Shown: positions 48,470-61,479 of the stretch, in pieces
Position numbering within the stretch: the first letter of the stretch is position 1
How the letters are laid out: each line of letters starts with the position of its first letter
Assembly: GCA_028023455.1 (NCBI GenBank)
Contig: JAQFVV010000018.1
Coordinates: 9,446,771 to 9,510,770, forward strand
Length of the DNA: 64,000 bases
Direction: 5' to 3'
Source: Epiperipatus broadwayi
Taxonomy: Eukaryota; Onychophora; Udeonychophora; Euonychophora; Peripatidae
The notes under the pieces: model-generated
Seen by the model: only the letters and a program-made list of their open reading frames with translations
Told to the model about the DNA's origin: nothing
Database searches by the model: none
Program-made: the position numbers and the translations under genes

Positions 48470-50500
48470 AAAATGCCAAACGGTGAAACCCATCCTCATA
48501 GCTGGTTAGTTTGCTCAAAATTTCAATTCATTATATTGCTTTTGTTGTATATAAAAGAAGAGAAAACAATCAATCTACATGGTTTATAGAAGGTTTTAAT
48601 AAATGAAGAAAATTGTCATCTGTAATTTGAGATCATAAGCTTTCTGTTAGTCACTTTAATTATTTTATTGCTGACAAGGATTATTAAGACATCTTAATTT
48701 ATGTTCCACTATTGATAAAATAAATCAAATTAATATAAATTACTATTCCAAAGAATTGTGCATGTGATTTTATTTTTATCAAATAATATGTCATTTTAAG
48801 GGTCTCATGAAATAGTAGGAGCACTGAATAATGCACATTTTTTAAGTTTAACTGAATTATTAAGTAAATATGACCTTGTGCTAATGGATCATGTAAACAG
48901 AATTGAAAATCCAAAAGAAAAAATCATCCATCATTTAGCACAAAGATCACAAGAGGAATTTTTATCTGCTTTATATAAGCAGCCACATATTAAATATCCA
49001 AACAGATCATATTCCTGATGTTTCTCACATAGAACAAACGTCAATAATTATTAGATATGTAAATTTAGTAGACAAAAAATTAATCATTAATGAATCATTT
49101 ATAGTATTTATTGAAATATTGATATGACTAGTGAATAATTAGCAAATATTCTTTTAAAAAAATAGATGAGCTTGGTTTAGATATTATGAATTGTAGAAGA
49201 CAAGTATATAATAACTGTAGCAATATGAAGGGAAAATATAAATGTCTATAATTCAGAATAATTTCAACTCTAGTGCAATTATATGTCTTGCTTATCATAT
49301 TCTTTTAATTGCTAATTTATGATGCTACTTCCAGTTCCAGCAATATATATTGTAAAAAAAAAAAAAGAATATTTTAACATTTATACTGTTTATTTTCTGC
49401 ATCTACAAGAAATTATACAAAAGCACTTAAATATTACTCTTAAACCATTATGTGACATTTGTTGGAAAGTCAAAATAAATTCAGGCAAAGCACTGTATAT
49501 ACAATTTGAACAAATTTGTAATGTCTTGAAAGAATTTATCGATACAAGTAACAGTAACACGGCAGTCTCTGAAACTCAAAGTATACTAGATTCATTATGA
49601 AAAATGCCATTTATTTTAAGTTTATCAGTATGGTTTACAATGCCATCAAAAATTAATAGTATCAACAAACTATTGCCAGAAAAAACCATTATTCTTGACT
49701 TGGCTTTTAACTTATTAAATAAAATTAAAAGCTAAATCCAAAATTTTATGATCAAAATTTAATGCACTTTTAGATGAAACAAAAATAATAGCATAGAACA
49801 TGAAAATTTCAGAGAACTTTCTTGAGAAAAGAATTAGAAAAAAAAAATTATTTTCTGAACTAGCACTCAATAGATGATTTAGATGTAACTTTTTCAACAT
49901 TGTGATTGATACCATTATTGTGCACATAGAAGAGAGATTCAAAAATATACCTAATATTATTTCTAGTTTCAAATTAATCACCAATATAAAAACATTAAAA
50001 AAAATTAATAGGAAAATCACTCAAGAAATTTTATAAAATTTTATAATAAGGACTTTAACAAAGACTTAATTCAAAAAATTTTATTAAGAGAACTGACCTT
50101 GAACAAAAAAGATGTAACTTATGCACAAATAATATATATATATTAAATAACAATTATAATGCACTTTTTCAAATATGCTAACTACATTAAAAATTTCACC
50201 TGCACAGTTTGGGTAGTTAGTAGAACAAACAACTTGGGATGCATTCAGATCTGGAGGAACTCCCAAGCAATAATGCCATATCCTTTATATATATATTATC
50301 AGTTACCATAGCAAGTATAGAGCATTCTTTTAGCAAATAAAAAATTAATAAAAACCCATCTTCAGTCAACTATGTTATGTGAAGAATGCTTGAATGCATT
50401 TGCTATATTAAGTATCAAGAAAGGAATTGCTAAATATTTTAATCGATTAATGTCATGGTCAAAAAAAAATATCACATTTAAATAAATATGTATGATGCAA
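48470..50500 (+). pseudogene. Second hAT transposase remnant (DUF4371 type)
   Basis: The reading order follows the same family as 18250-20690 but at a different sequence. SWLVCSKFQF-like sequence (about 48505) marks the zinc-finger region. GALNNAHFLSLTELLSKYD (about 48813) is DUF4371. VSHIEQTSIIIRYVNLVDK (about 49020) and LGLDIMNCRRQVYNNCSNMKG (about 49170) lie in the catalytic region. A 93-codon frame (49319-49600) contains EIIQKHLNITLKPLC and the IDTSNSNTAVSETQSILDSL block. SIEHSFSK near 50309 marks the hAT dimerisation motif. Many stops and shifts are present. It is more decayed than the first copy, and terminal repeats were not assigned. Confidence 0.75.
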
Positions 50501-52105
50501 ATACATGTTTCTTTTCTCTTTATTTTTTTGTGAATAGTAATTTTTACCTTTGAAAAAAAAAATGTTTAGTGCCCAAAAGTTTATTGCACTCAGGCCCTTT
50601 TATAAATGAGACTGGTTCTGATTAGATTATATAGTTATGGGAATATGTCTTTGGGCATGAAAATATTGCTAAAGCCATCATGGTATTTCTTGTAATCTGT
50701 GAATGTAAAAGTAGAATACTAAGCAAGAAAGGCAAGCAGGTATTGATACTTGTGAACTGTCATGATGACGTGCTTTTGGAATACATGAACAATGACTAGC
50801 AATGAAATGGACAGCCTTCATTATTTCAATAATTAATGTATTATTGAGAAATCTGAAAGATGAAGGGATGGATATTCTTTAAAAATGTTATTACGTGATA
50901 TTTTAATAAAATGCATTCCTTTATTTAAAAAATAATCAAAAATACTGCATCATATATATTAATGCTTAAAAAAATTCAATATTTTAAATCTTGAAACTAT
51001 CACATTCTGAGCAATTAATTTAGCCTAATCACTGATTGGGGATCAATTGCCAGATGAAAAAGAAAACTGGCAAAATTTCTTAATTGGGTAATTTAATGAT
51101 TTATTGTGGCTGTATTTTATCACTTTTGTGCTCAAATATCTCAATTTCCTGATCAAGTGACTATATGATACTTTATAATACATAAACACATATCCCTAAT
51201 AGAATTTCATTATACATTATGAATGTAGCATTTACATAATGTATGCAAAATTTTCATTAAATAATTATCAAAAAATTCATTTATTATCAAAAATGAAAAT
51301 GATAATGATTTTTCATATAAATTATAAAAAATAAAAATATATACAATATCTTTCAAAAAAAAAAGCTATGATAATTGCAATAACAATTGGTAAATGTTAC
51401 TCATTATTAATACTTAAAAAAATAGCACAATAGAATACTTTATAAAAACATTAAAAAAAAATAGCAGCTTAAGGTAATGCAAATTCTATATACAAAAAAA
51501 TTATCTTACAGTCATAAAACAATTCTGTTTTAAGACTAAAAGGATTCTCAATCAATCATTATATTGATCTCTCATTTTTTCATTATGTATACAGTACTTT
51601 ATTCTTAAAAGCAATTCATATCTACTATTTTTTCTTTAGAAGCAAAAATATATAAAAAACAATAACAATGACATTCAAATTAAATGCAACAACAGAATTA
51701 ATTAGGATACTCAAGATATCTTCAAAAAATAAATTACAAATTAAAGAGACCTTTGCATGCACATCATAATATGAAATTACATTCATAAAAATACATTTTA
51801 AATATTTTTTTAGATATACAATGGAGCTGTGATATTTGCTATATTTTGTTCCAAGCTCTATTTACATACATTTTATGTCACATATAGTAGCCCCTAAATT
51901 TGTTGATAAGCTTTAATTATAATAGAATATGTATTGTTTACTGAATTGCATGTGTACATTATTTTCAACAAGCATGTATATATAATACAGATGCTTTTAT
52001 AAGAATATAGTATGCATATATAAATTAAAATTGTAGTATGAACAAAATTTCTAAAAATGTAATTACAAATTGAGAGAGCACATTTACATATATATTTACC
52101 ATAAA
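50501..52105. other. AT-rich non-coding stretch
   Basis: No recognised gene. A run of AT-rich simple sequence occurs near 51900-52100. Confidence 0.5.
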
Positions 52106-52109
52106 TTAT

Positions 52110-52238
52110 AAAGGATTTGAACACAGACTTTCAAGCCCCCCTCAGCTATCCACTCTATCATACAACCAATACACATGACCACACATATGTGAAAAAGATA
52201 AATAATCTCCAAATATATATATATATTGTGCTGGAACC
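52110..52238 (-). mobile_element. SINE-like repeat, copy 4
   Basis: On the minus strand the tRNA-like half is the clearest of all copies: TTGTATGATAGAGTGGATAG (A-box region, about 52168-52149) and GTGTTCAAATCC (B box, about 52123-52112). The upstream hammerhead-like half is degraded: GAAA is lost and a TA-repeat has expanded in it (about 52217-52230). Confidence 0.6.
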
Positions 52239-52257
52239 ACTATGTTAATTATGTTAG

Positions 52258-52432
52258 ACAATTTCCATCATCTAATATTAAATATTGAATGTTTTTAGGA
52301 AAATTGAAACTTTACTTAAATTTCCCAAATACCTACTATGCACTATTACTAACAATTGAAGTTATTTGAAAAGTTTAAATTTTTCTAAAGATATTCAATA
52401 TTTAATATTAAATGATGAAAATGATACAATAT
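52258..52432. repeat. Diverged pair of inverted PLE termini
   Basis: The left arm (52258-52330: ACAATTTCCATCATCTAATATTAAATATTGAATG...) and right arm (52360-52432) are mutual inverses and match the end of the PLE 1 terminus (TCCATCAT...TGAATG...AAACTTT...CCAAATAC, then ATTACTAACAA). Arms are about 72 bases. It is an older version of the arrangement at 44.1-44.7 kb, without the tRNA-like and hammerhead-like parts. Confidence 0.6.
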
Positions 52433-52439
52433 ATAATTA

Positions 52440-55040
52440 GTACTAAAATGCCATCAGCACAAATCTTTAGAAGGGATTCCCAAAAAAAAAAAAAAAAATG
52501 TTTTTTAAAAAAAAAAAAAAGAAATACTTTTTTTCAGTAATTTTTTTCTTGCCTCTATGAAAACAAAATAGCAGTCTTGTTATTAGCAAACTGTGGCTTT
52601 TTTAATTGTTTGGATATTTTTAAATTTCATATCAACTTAATAATTTATACAGTCATCTTACTTGCCATTACCCATTTCAGTTTCTCATTTAAACTCTTCA
52701 AAGTTTAAGCTTTCTCACATAATATAAGAACAATTACATTTCTTTTTCTACCATTACTAAATGATAACTTTACAAAGAATAAAATGTATGTGCTTTCAAT
52801 GTAAGCCATAAAAATGTTATTAATAAATATGATTGCACATGGCACTCCACGACAAAAAAATATCCACTGCCATATTGTAAAATATATTAAATTTATAAAT
52901 TTTGATGTTTACTTTTTGTTAATTTTTTTTTTGTTTTGTTGACTTAAATTTTTTTTTTTTTTTTTATAACATAATTGAAGTAATTATATTAACACGGCAT
53001 ATATCACAATTCACTGTATTCTAATGGTCTAGTGAATCCAATAGATTCATAACCTATAACAATGCATACAATTCTCAGTTTTTCAGTGTTAAAAATGTAA
53101 ATTATTATTTTGCTTGTGATTAAAAATGAATATTTCAGTTTATTGACAGGCTACTTCATCAATAATATTCTATCAAGTTTTACATTTTTTTAAGTAGGTG
53201 GCAGATTCTTGTTAAAATTGCCTAGTTTAGAATTACATCATTATACAATACATGCTTAGGAATTATTTAATAAATGAGGCATACAAAAAAAATGCTTATT
53301 TTAAGTAAAAGGCTGAATTTTAATTGTTAATTAAATCTAGTTTGTTTTTATGCCTTTGAATTATTAATATGCTTGAACTTAAAATTTTCATGTACAAAAA
53401 ATAAACCATATTTTTTAAAAAAAATTATTTGAATGATTATATCTGTAATATAAATATATTATTGTACTGAAAATATTTTTGTAAATAATACATTATCTGA
53501 AACACTGAATTTCTATTATATAATTTAAAATATATTTAAATAATGAAAATAGTAAAGGTAATAAATACAATAAGTAAAATTCAAACCACTAATTAGAGAA
53601 AGAAGGAAAAAACTAATTTTCCACATTCTCAACTTTTTTCATATCATAAAAGATAAATTATTAATAATATGTATAAAAGAGAGGAAGGGTAATAAAATAA
53701 GTCTATTCTTTCTCATTTAAAATAAAAATTACAAATATTGTAATAATTTTATTAAATTAATACCAAATTTTCAATAAGACATCATCATTGGTGTATATCT
53801 ATGTATTTCTATATTAATCCAAGGAATTTTAGCCAAAATTAAAATAAATACAAAATAAATCATGAGCTTAAGCCCATAGAAGTATAGCATTTACCCTTTC
53901 AGTAGTAATGGTTGCATCATAATATAATCATTCTTTTTTATATGTAGTCAGTATATTGATATTCATTTAACCAATTCAGATAAATCTAAAATCTTTATTC
54001 TCCTGCTAATAATAAATAGATCTACAATTATCAACTAATAATGAATGGTTAGCTTGGTTTGGCATTTGGTTGCCTACTTGAAAAGAATTAATTATCTTAA
54101 GCATGCTTATGATCTGCAAAATTTTCCAGGATTCATCTGGCCTTAAAACCAAGATCATAAGATGCAAAACAGATGTGCTAAGCACTATAACATGAAGTTG
54201 TTCATTATTCAAATGCTCCATTTAAAGCTGTTTCATTTGGCTCTCCAATTTTGGAATGCATCCTAAATATTAAATGTTATTTATTCAATTTATTAAATAG
54301 AAAGTACTTACAATAAACTAATTACACAGCATAAATATAAAATTATGTATCCTTGAATATTATTAACATAATGACTAATTCAAGAATCATGCAATCTTAA
54401 ATCCAATGAGAAATAATCCAATACTACTATCTGAAAAAAAATGCCATCATGTAAAATTATCCTATCTAAAAAATCAGAATTCTAAAACTTCATATTAAAA
54501 AACTCCCAAACAGACATTTTCCACATTAATAATCAATAAATACCAGATGATAGTACCAAATATCTCCACTAATTCCTATTTAATGTTCATTTTCAGTGAA
54601 GAATGGTGCTTCACGGTAGCTACCCACAATTAACTTTCATTCCTATATTATATACACATTTGCGAAATGTATTGATATAAAACAATTGCATTTTATGGTA
54701 CAAAATGTTTATTTTGTTTTTTATTTTGCCTCAATGCATTTAATTCTCAAGCGAGTTTATTCTGGCCAACAGGTGAATGCTCAGGGTTATCATAAAAATG
54801 AATATACCATACAAAAAACTATCCCCAAATTTTTGTAGTTCATTCACATTTAAAAATAAATTACAATATCATTATAAATACTTAACAATATACAGTCCAT
54901 GAGCTTATGATCTAATAAAATGTACATCCAATACTGAATATTGCTGTAGTGTAATTTTCACTACACCATTCTCATGCAAGGTAGGGATTGGTTTCTTTCT
55001 ACTTTTAACATCTTATGGAGGAGTATAATCATAAACATAT
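52440..55040. other. AT-rich non-coding stretch
   Basis: Long A and T runs (52480-52520, 52920-52965). No gene recognised. Confidence 0.5.
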
Positions 55041-55120
55041 TACCAAAGAAGTGAAAAAGATGTATAATCCCCAAGATGCACATTTTGTGCTGAACTAGTC
55101 CTCATCAGTTGGCCCAGATC
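55041..55120 (-). mobile_element. SINE-like repeat, hammerhead-like half, copy 5
   Basis: On the minus strand CUGAUGA (55108-55102) is followed by a hairpin and AAAA instead of GAAA. A 4-bp stem III (AUGU/ACAU) and AUC then follow. Only this half is present. It matches the copies at 3.2, 5.85 and 21.0 kb. Confidence 0.5.
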
Positions 55121-55306
55121 ATTCTTAAAATATTTGGTTTGGAGTTATATTCTCAAACTTTTGATCAATGTTATCAAAATATTAGTTAATTATACTGATA
55201 AATACTATTACAAATCTAACAAATCCACTTGATAATTTCTTCTTTTTTTTTTTTCAAAACAGTTAGTTCAACTAAAGACTAAATACTAATTAATAAATGA
55301 CTATAT

Positions 55307-55698
55307 CAGGGGTACCCAACCCTATGCCCGCGGGCACCATAGCGCCCGCAGACCATTTTATGTGTGCCCGCCGCTATCCGAACACGATAAAAAATTATTT
55401 ATTTGATACAAATAAATTTAATTTTTGAATTTTTTTTATTAATTATTGTATTATATTGTAATCAAATTGTATGGCATACTATACTTTTACAGCGTAAAAA
55501 TATCAATTATATGTTAAAATTTTATTTTTGAAATAAATATTTTTTTGTACATTATATGTATTATTAACAATCTCAGCAATTATGCCCAGATAAAAAAATA
55601 AATGGTGCCCGCCACCTAGTTGAAAAAATAAATGGTGCCCGCCACCTGGCCGGTATTATGGAATGTGCTCTTAAGTGCAAAAAGGTTGGGGATCCCTG
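55307..55698. mobile_element. Non-autonomous hAT element (MITE) with 8-bp target duplication
   Basis: A 392-base element beginning CAGGGGTACCCAACC and ending GGTTGGGGATCCCTG (13 of 15 TIR positions match). It is flanked by GACTATAT at 55299-55306 and 55699-55706. A 30-base internal block containing AAATGGTGCCCGCCACCT is present twice (about 55599-55655). GC-rich ends surround an AT-rich, non-coding centre. It has no transposase and would depend on one from an autonomous hAT. Confidence 0.95.
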
Positions 55699-55706
55699 GA
55701 CTATAT

Positions 55707-57365
55707 GAATCAAAACCAGATTGCTGACCTTTTCTATATCCTATACAAAGGCACTATGTACAAAAGAATAGTTTAAACAAAAGCTAAGGGCTTCCGTAAA
55801 TGGCCAATGGCTTTCTATTTCCTAAAAAAAAAAAAAAAAGCATCCAACAAAAGAACTACTATTATTCAATATGAATCATTTATCTGCAGAATTTCAAGAA
55901 TCTAAATATAAAGATTGCAAAGTCTAGTTTTTCCTTTTATCATAAATTGCTGAGCAGCAAAAAGCAAGACAAAATAGTCATAGAAATTCAAGAAAATTGG
56001 TGATATAAATTTTAGTTCAATGTTATTGAATAGCTTACCAATTAAAAATTTTAAATGGGAAAAAAAAATGCTGTTGTACTCAGTCTGCTATTTAATACTT
56101 GACCTTCTGAGAAAATAATCAAGATAAGCATACCTAATAAAAAAGACATTTAGAAAGCAAAGACAATATCAATTTAAACAAAATGGAGTTGTAATTATAT
56201 TTGTGGTAAATCCATGGAGTTGATATAAAGGAAATTGTCTTCAATCATCTTAATTGTAAAAAACCATACCAAATTTTCAAAAGAAGACTGCATAAATCTT
56301 CATCATAATGATTAATCTCCTAAGATTTCAGATTTAGACTCCTTTTTTAGTAACTAGATGCCTACTCATATTATTAAATTAAATTGTAGCCCTCTCAAAA
56401 AATTTATAAAAATTCCTTTCAACTAGAATTACCAATGAAAGCATTTTTTCTTATCAAAGGTTAAATGCTGTTTTAGATGCATGCAGCCTCATTTTCTCAT
56501 CATTTTTATTTTGTTTTTAGTGACAATTGCAATTGTTATTTATGAGAACCATTATAATTATGACAATTCCAGCCTTTAATCCCACATATAAAAATTTTTA
56601 GTCCAATCTCTGATCTATTTATTTTTGTATGTAAGTAAGAATGCAACATGTAATCTTGCATGAAATAATATAATGATAAAGAGTTACATTAAAATTAGAT
56701 TTAAGACAATATTTACACTATGAATGGTTGCATATATAAAAAAAAACATTATTTAGGGAAGCCCCTGCCTCTTATACAGATGGAAAAGTCTAAAGGCAAT
56801 ATAAAAATGGGCTGACTTGCAATATCGGGCTATGGTTTTGTGCCTGATAGATTATTAATTTATTTAGTAGAAGTAGTTTTAATGTAAATAAATATAATGA
56901 TGGCAAAATGGTAGATAGTGACAGTTATAAAGACACTTAATTCAATTCTCTTCTAAATGTAAATGCACAAATTGTGAGAATTTTGCTTATCAGGAACTCT
57001 TCAAGATCTGAATATAGAACTGCAATAGTAGTGAAAAAGCTTCCAAGAATTAAGATTGATATAACTCCTCTAACTAAAGTTTAGCAACTGAAAAAAAGGA
57101 AATTTAACTGAATAGGTATCTTTTTTTTTAAAGAACAGTTTGAGTGGAAAAAATACAGTGTGGGTTTTACTATTAGGTTTGATTCTGCATTTTCTATTCT
57201 TGGAATTTCAAATGTTTCAATGAATGGATAATTATATTAATATTTGATTTACATAATAATATCCATGCCCATTTTATCAATTCTAATGTATTACATTCAG
57301 AGGTTCAGGTAAAAAAAAAAAAGCTTAATAGATAATGCTATTATATCGATATCATTTAAATTAAA
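55707..57365. other. AT-rich non-coding stretch
   Basis: No recognised gene. Confidence 0.5.
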
Positions 57366-57369
57366 TTTT

Positions 57370-57462
57370 TCTTCTTGAAGATTTTAATGCACATGGTAGT
57401 AAAAAAGGCAAATTTTAATCCAAAGTTATAGAAAATAATAATAATCTATTCCTTGACATGTA
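57370..57462 (+). pseudogene. Possible LINE endonuclease scrap
   Basis: A short frame reads LEDFNAHGSKKGKF and then VIENNNNLFLD, resembling the GDFNAH...G..VIE...L motif of Jockey/CR1-like LINE endonucleases. It is under 100 bases, and no further domains were found on either side. Confidence 0.25.
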
Positions 57463-58077
57463 GTAGTTATAGTTGTGGAATTTTTGCACAATTCTATTGT
57501 GATTTAACTAATACAAAAACTTTATTTAAACAAAGAATCATTATAAAATGATAAAATGGAATCATTGTACTGATTTCACACTCAAATGTTTAACTATTAA
57601 TATAATTATTATTATTCACAAACAGCAATCAATTATTATTTAAATATGAAATTGTTAAGCTTCTTAAATTATGAAATACGACCTGAAAGGGTTCATTTAA
57701 TTGAAACATATATCAGGGGAAGTCAAACTTTTAGACATTGGGGAGTGACTTTTTTGGTGAAAGTGTATCTGAGAATGACTATGTTTTTTTCAGGACTACC
57801 CAGAAAAATTTTGCACCATTTTTGGACACATTTTCGCTATTTTATGCTTATTTTATCATAAATTCATAGCTTTATCGGTATTTAAATTTTAATTCCAAAA
57901 CAAATCCACTATTGGGAATATTTTTCGCAAAAAATCAATTTCTGATTGCAATTTATTGTATATATTCCCACCTCTTTTCCCTTATAAAGTGCTTCAAAGC
58001 ACTAACTGTCAACTTTGGCTATTGTTCTCCAGGTGTTTCTAACTGTCAAAATCAGAAATCAAACCAAAAATGTTTTG

Positions 58078-58622
58078 TGCTTTCGTAATAGATTTTGAAC
58101 ATAAATAAATATATTTTTCATAATTTTTTACATTCATAATCAAGCATAAATACTATATCTTGTGTTGTAAAGGGAAGTATTCATTTATTATTTAACACTC
58201 TCAAAAGACGCATGCACAATTAGCTTGAAAGGCTGATCTTTGAATGTAATACAATTGTACACATAGCGTCATATAAAAATAAATGCTTATTTACTTATAT
58301 TAATTTACCTAAATATAAAGTTTGATTCAAAAAATTTTAAATTTTACAATAATAATAATCAAGGAAAAGTGAATAGCACTGGGCCGCTATTCAAGATAAG
58401 TAAATAATGTTGACCGCTATTGCTTTTGTAATAGATTTTGAACATAAATAAATACATTTCTCATAATTTTTTACATTCATAATTAAGTTTTTACATTAAT
58501 TTACTTAAAAATAAACTTTGATTCAAAAATTTTTAAATTTTACAAAAAAAATAATCAAGGGAAAGTGAAGAGTGCTTGACTGCTATTCAAAACAAGTGAA
58601 TAACATTGTCACTATTTGCATA
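58078..58622. repeat. Two ~200-bp tandem units, one interrupted
   Basis: Unit 1 (58078-58420) and unit 2 (58421-58622) share TTGTAATAGATTTTGAACAT...TTTTTTACATTCATAAT and TTTGATTCAAAAA...TAATCAAGG. Unit 1 is longer because a 147-base element (58142-58288) sits inside it. Confidence 0.75.
58142..58288 (+). mobile_element. Single unit of the palindromic repeat family
   Basis: Begins AAGCATAAATACTATATC and ends AAATAAATGCTT. It contains GACGCATGCACAATTAGCTT and CATAGCGTCATATAAAAATA, as in the 13844-14569 insertion. Comparison with the neighbouring uninterrupted tandem unit defines its boundaries. The ends form a 6-base inverted repeat (AAGCAT/ATGCTT). It is non-coding, and no clear target duplication is seen. 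Confidence 0.7.
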
Positions 58623-59685
58623 TCAATGACCTTCAGTGACAGCTAGCAAAATGCAACCATTTTTCATAAATATTTATGGATTTTATGATTACTTTTTACA
58701 CTATATTGACTAACAATGTGGCTGGATTTAGATTTTTATTTAAAATATTTAATTTTAGACAAAGAAAAGACAACAGAAATGAATAATCAGCTATTGTGAT
58801 TTCTAAGACACAACAAATCACTGGAGTTTTCACATAATGATTGGTTAAAATATAATTGCTTTGTTTTATTGCAGGCTATTTTTCTTTTCTTTTCTTTTTT
58901 TTTTTCAGTTATTAAAATTATTTTAAATTTTTTGTTACATTTAACCAATTTGATGGTAAAATAATTCAATTTTTAGAAGCTAAATTAAAAAATTCTGATT
59001 ATTATACATTAATATATTTCAGAAAGGAAATTGGCTAGATCCATATTTAACGAATCAAATCACTCAAATTTTTATTCAATCTGGCCAATAAAAAACTTCA
59101 TCACACAAAAGATTAAATTGGTACTCATCTATTAGCCAACGCAAGCCATTGATAGCGTTGTTACTAAACAAAAGCGTAATTTTTTTTTTTAACTTTTGAA
59201 CTAACCCTTTTGATTTTAGATTTGAAATAATCTTTTTCATTTTACTCATTGATTTAATTAACCTTTTTCATTTCAATCATTGATTTACTAAATATTGGCC
59301 GTGATCTGTTTTTAAATTATTTTTTTTAACTTTGCCACAAATTCAAGCAATACATTTTTTTTAACTTTTGCCCGCTATTTTTTTTGTTTAAATTAAAATA
59401 ACATATTAATTTAACAAACGAAAACATTTCTCTCGGAAAGATTCAAACAAATAGCAACACAAAAATATTTAAAGTACTTTAACTTCAAATGATGCCTTTT
59501 GCCATTTATTTACTAAACAAACCAAAACATTTCTCTCATCAATATTTAAAGAAATCATAACACAATTTTTTTTTAGTTTAAAATATTTTATTAAACAAAT
59601 ATAAACTGAACTATTTAATATAATTACAACAATCCCCTTCAAACTATACATTTTAAAAACAACTCGAACACTCTCCTGATGAGAA
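58623..59685. other. AT-rich non-coding stretch
   Basis: Nothing recognised. Repeated phrases such as TTTTTCATTT(T/C)A.TCATTGATTTA near 59235-59290 form a small imperfect duplication. Confidence 0.45.
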
Positions 59686-59689
59686 TGCT

Positions 59690-60480
59690 GTTGCTACAGG
59701 TGGTGATAATAGTGGCGCTGCTTCTGCTGCTGGCTCTTTCCTTCTGTTAATGACATTTAAGATGGCCCTGAACAAGTCTTCTCTCCTGTGCATGCGGTGC
59801 CACAGGAACTCGCCCAGGTAAATGTCAGTCTCTTCTGGCCATGCGGCACTGCCTCATTCTTTCACTTGACCAAATCCCACAGCGCTCTATATTCTGGAAT
59901 GTTCGTGCCTGTTGGGGGGTCCACAAAATTGTAGCAGTGGTCAACTTTGAGGTGATGGAAATAGCAGTCTCCAGCTGCAAGGTTGGGTAACTTTTCCAGC
60001 AGTCTGACATGACAATGGAGCTGAGTTTGACACTGATGTGTAGTGCTTTCACCAGGTTGGCCGTAGAGGGGGAGGGAATGGCCATGGCGAAGCATTCCCT
60101 TGTCGCAAGGCACATCCCCTGAATAGTCACTGCTGCAGCAGCATCCTGCCCTGGTGGTTCTTCTAACATATAAACATATCTACTCTACCACCAAATTTGG
60201 CCCACTTATTTAAAGACAGGGATGACACAGCAGGCTCTCTCGGCACAGTTTTTGCAGGCCTGCATTCCAACAGATCATGATGTCTCTTGAAATTTGAAGC
60301 TCCTCATGGGCAAGTTGTAATGTCAGATTGTCACAAGCCCAGTAATAGATGAGATGCAATGCTTTGAGAAAGCGATTCTGGACCCCTCGAAGAAGCTGCC
60401 ATTCCAAAGCGAAAAGGTTCAGTGACAGGAAGGTGACTAGCATTTGAATTAAGTTTTGTTTCACTCCAAGACCATACCCA
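59690..60480 (-). pseudogene. Merlin-family (IS1016/ISXO2-like) transposase
   Basis: Minus strand, right to left. KALHLIYYWACDNLTLQLAH followed by EELQISRDIMICWN (about 60370-60260) is the family's N-terminal helix region. Then come LYVRRTTRAG (about 60175), ATRECFAMAIPSPSTANLV (about 60100) and VMSDCWKSYPTL (about 60015), which holds the second catalytic Asp. YFHHLKVDHCYNFVDPPTG (about 59965-59910) and a degraded NIERLW-type motif follow, with the C-terminal IYLGEFLWHRMHRREDLFRA at about 59825. The first catalytic Asp region is interrupted by a stop, and there are several frame changes. GC content is much higher than in the surroundings. Terminal inverted repeats were not found. Confidence 0.85.
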
Positions 60481-60489
60481 CTCTGCAAA

Positions 60490-61440
60490 CACGCTGCCTC
60501 GCAGAGGGGAGTATATTCCTAGCCTGTAAAAAATGCTACCGCTTCAACCTCGATGGCAGACAATTCGAAAAATGGAACAAGCTGGCTTTTATATGTGGCC
60601 ATTTTCTAATTCTCGCATATAAAATCTCGCAAATGATGTGACTTCGCCAGACAGCTTGTGAAAATGCTTGTCCACTGCACCCTTTCCCAAATTTTGAAAA
60701 CTGGCAATGTCTCTAGTGATTGGCATTTACAATGTTACAATTTTTAGTAACTAATACCATGTTCGTTTAAATTATCAAAAAAAACTGAAAAGTAAATATT
60801 TGCAGTTTCTTCAAATTGAAATCTAGAAATCCAAAATCCAATGCTGTAATTATTAATTGCGAGAGTTTATAGCAACTGCTGAGCACATTGAAGGTATTGA
60901 AGTGTGAATTGTGAAAGACAATGGTTGCAAAAAACCCATCGCATTTACAGTATATTGCTGAAAGCACATATATATTGTAACCGGACCCGCATACAGCCGT
61001 TTTATTATGTCAGCTGTAACAATTTTCTGATGAGCATGTTGTAGGAAGGAGCTATCAATTGACATTCCTAATGCAGATGTTAATGCCTCCTACAACAATA
61101 TTCCCTGCTCATCAGAGGATGTAGTACGATAGAGACTGGAAACATCTAAATATTTCTATGTTTGGTTTCCCAAAAAGCACCATTAGAATTCCGTCTCACT
61201 ACAACCTGACTTGCCTAGATCTAGTTATGCCAGACGTAGCTCAGAAGGCATGAGATTCTCATGAACAAGTGCTATAACTGATGAGTGATGCAATAGAACA
61301 AAACAGAATTGGATAACTGGATAACCAATTTAATTTTTAGTAACAAAAAAAAATTTATTAAATAACAATTAATTTGCAATTTCTAACAAAGTTCATTTCT
61401 ATTCACATGATAACTCATCTTCATTTTTACTTATGAAAGA
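60490..61440. other. GC-richer stretch of unknown origin
   Basis: Its composition continues that of the Merlin remnant up to about 61300 and is unlike the AT-rich background. Short open frames occur (for example 60853-61065 minus), but no motif could be tied to a family. It may be the 5' part of the Merlin element or another decayed insertion. Confidence 0.35.
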
Positions 61441-61479
61441 GTTAGAAGCAGTTCTTTTTTTTTTATCAATAGTTCATTT

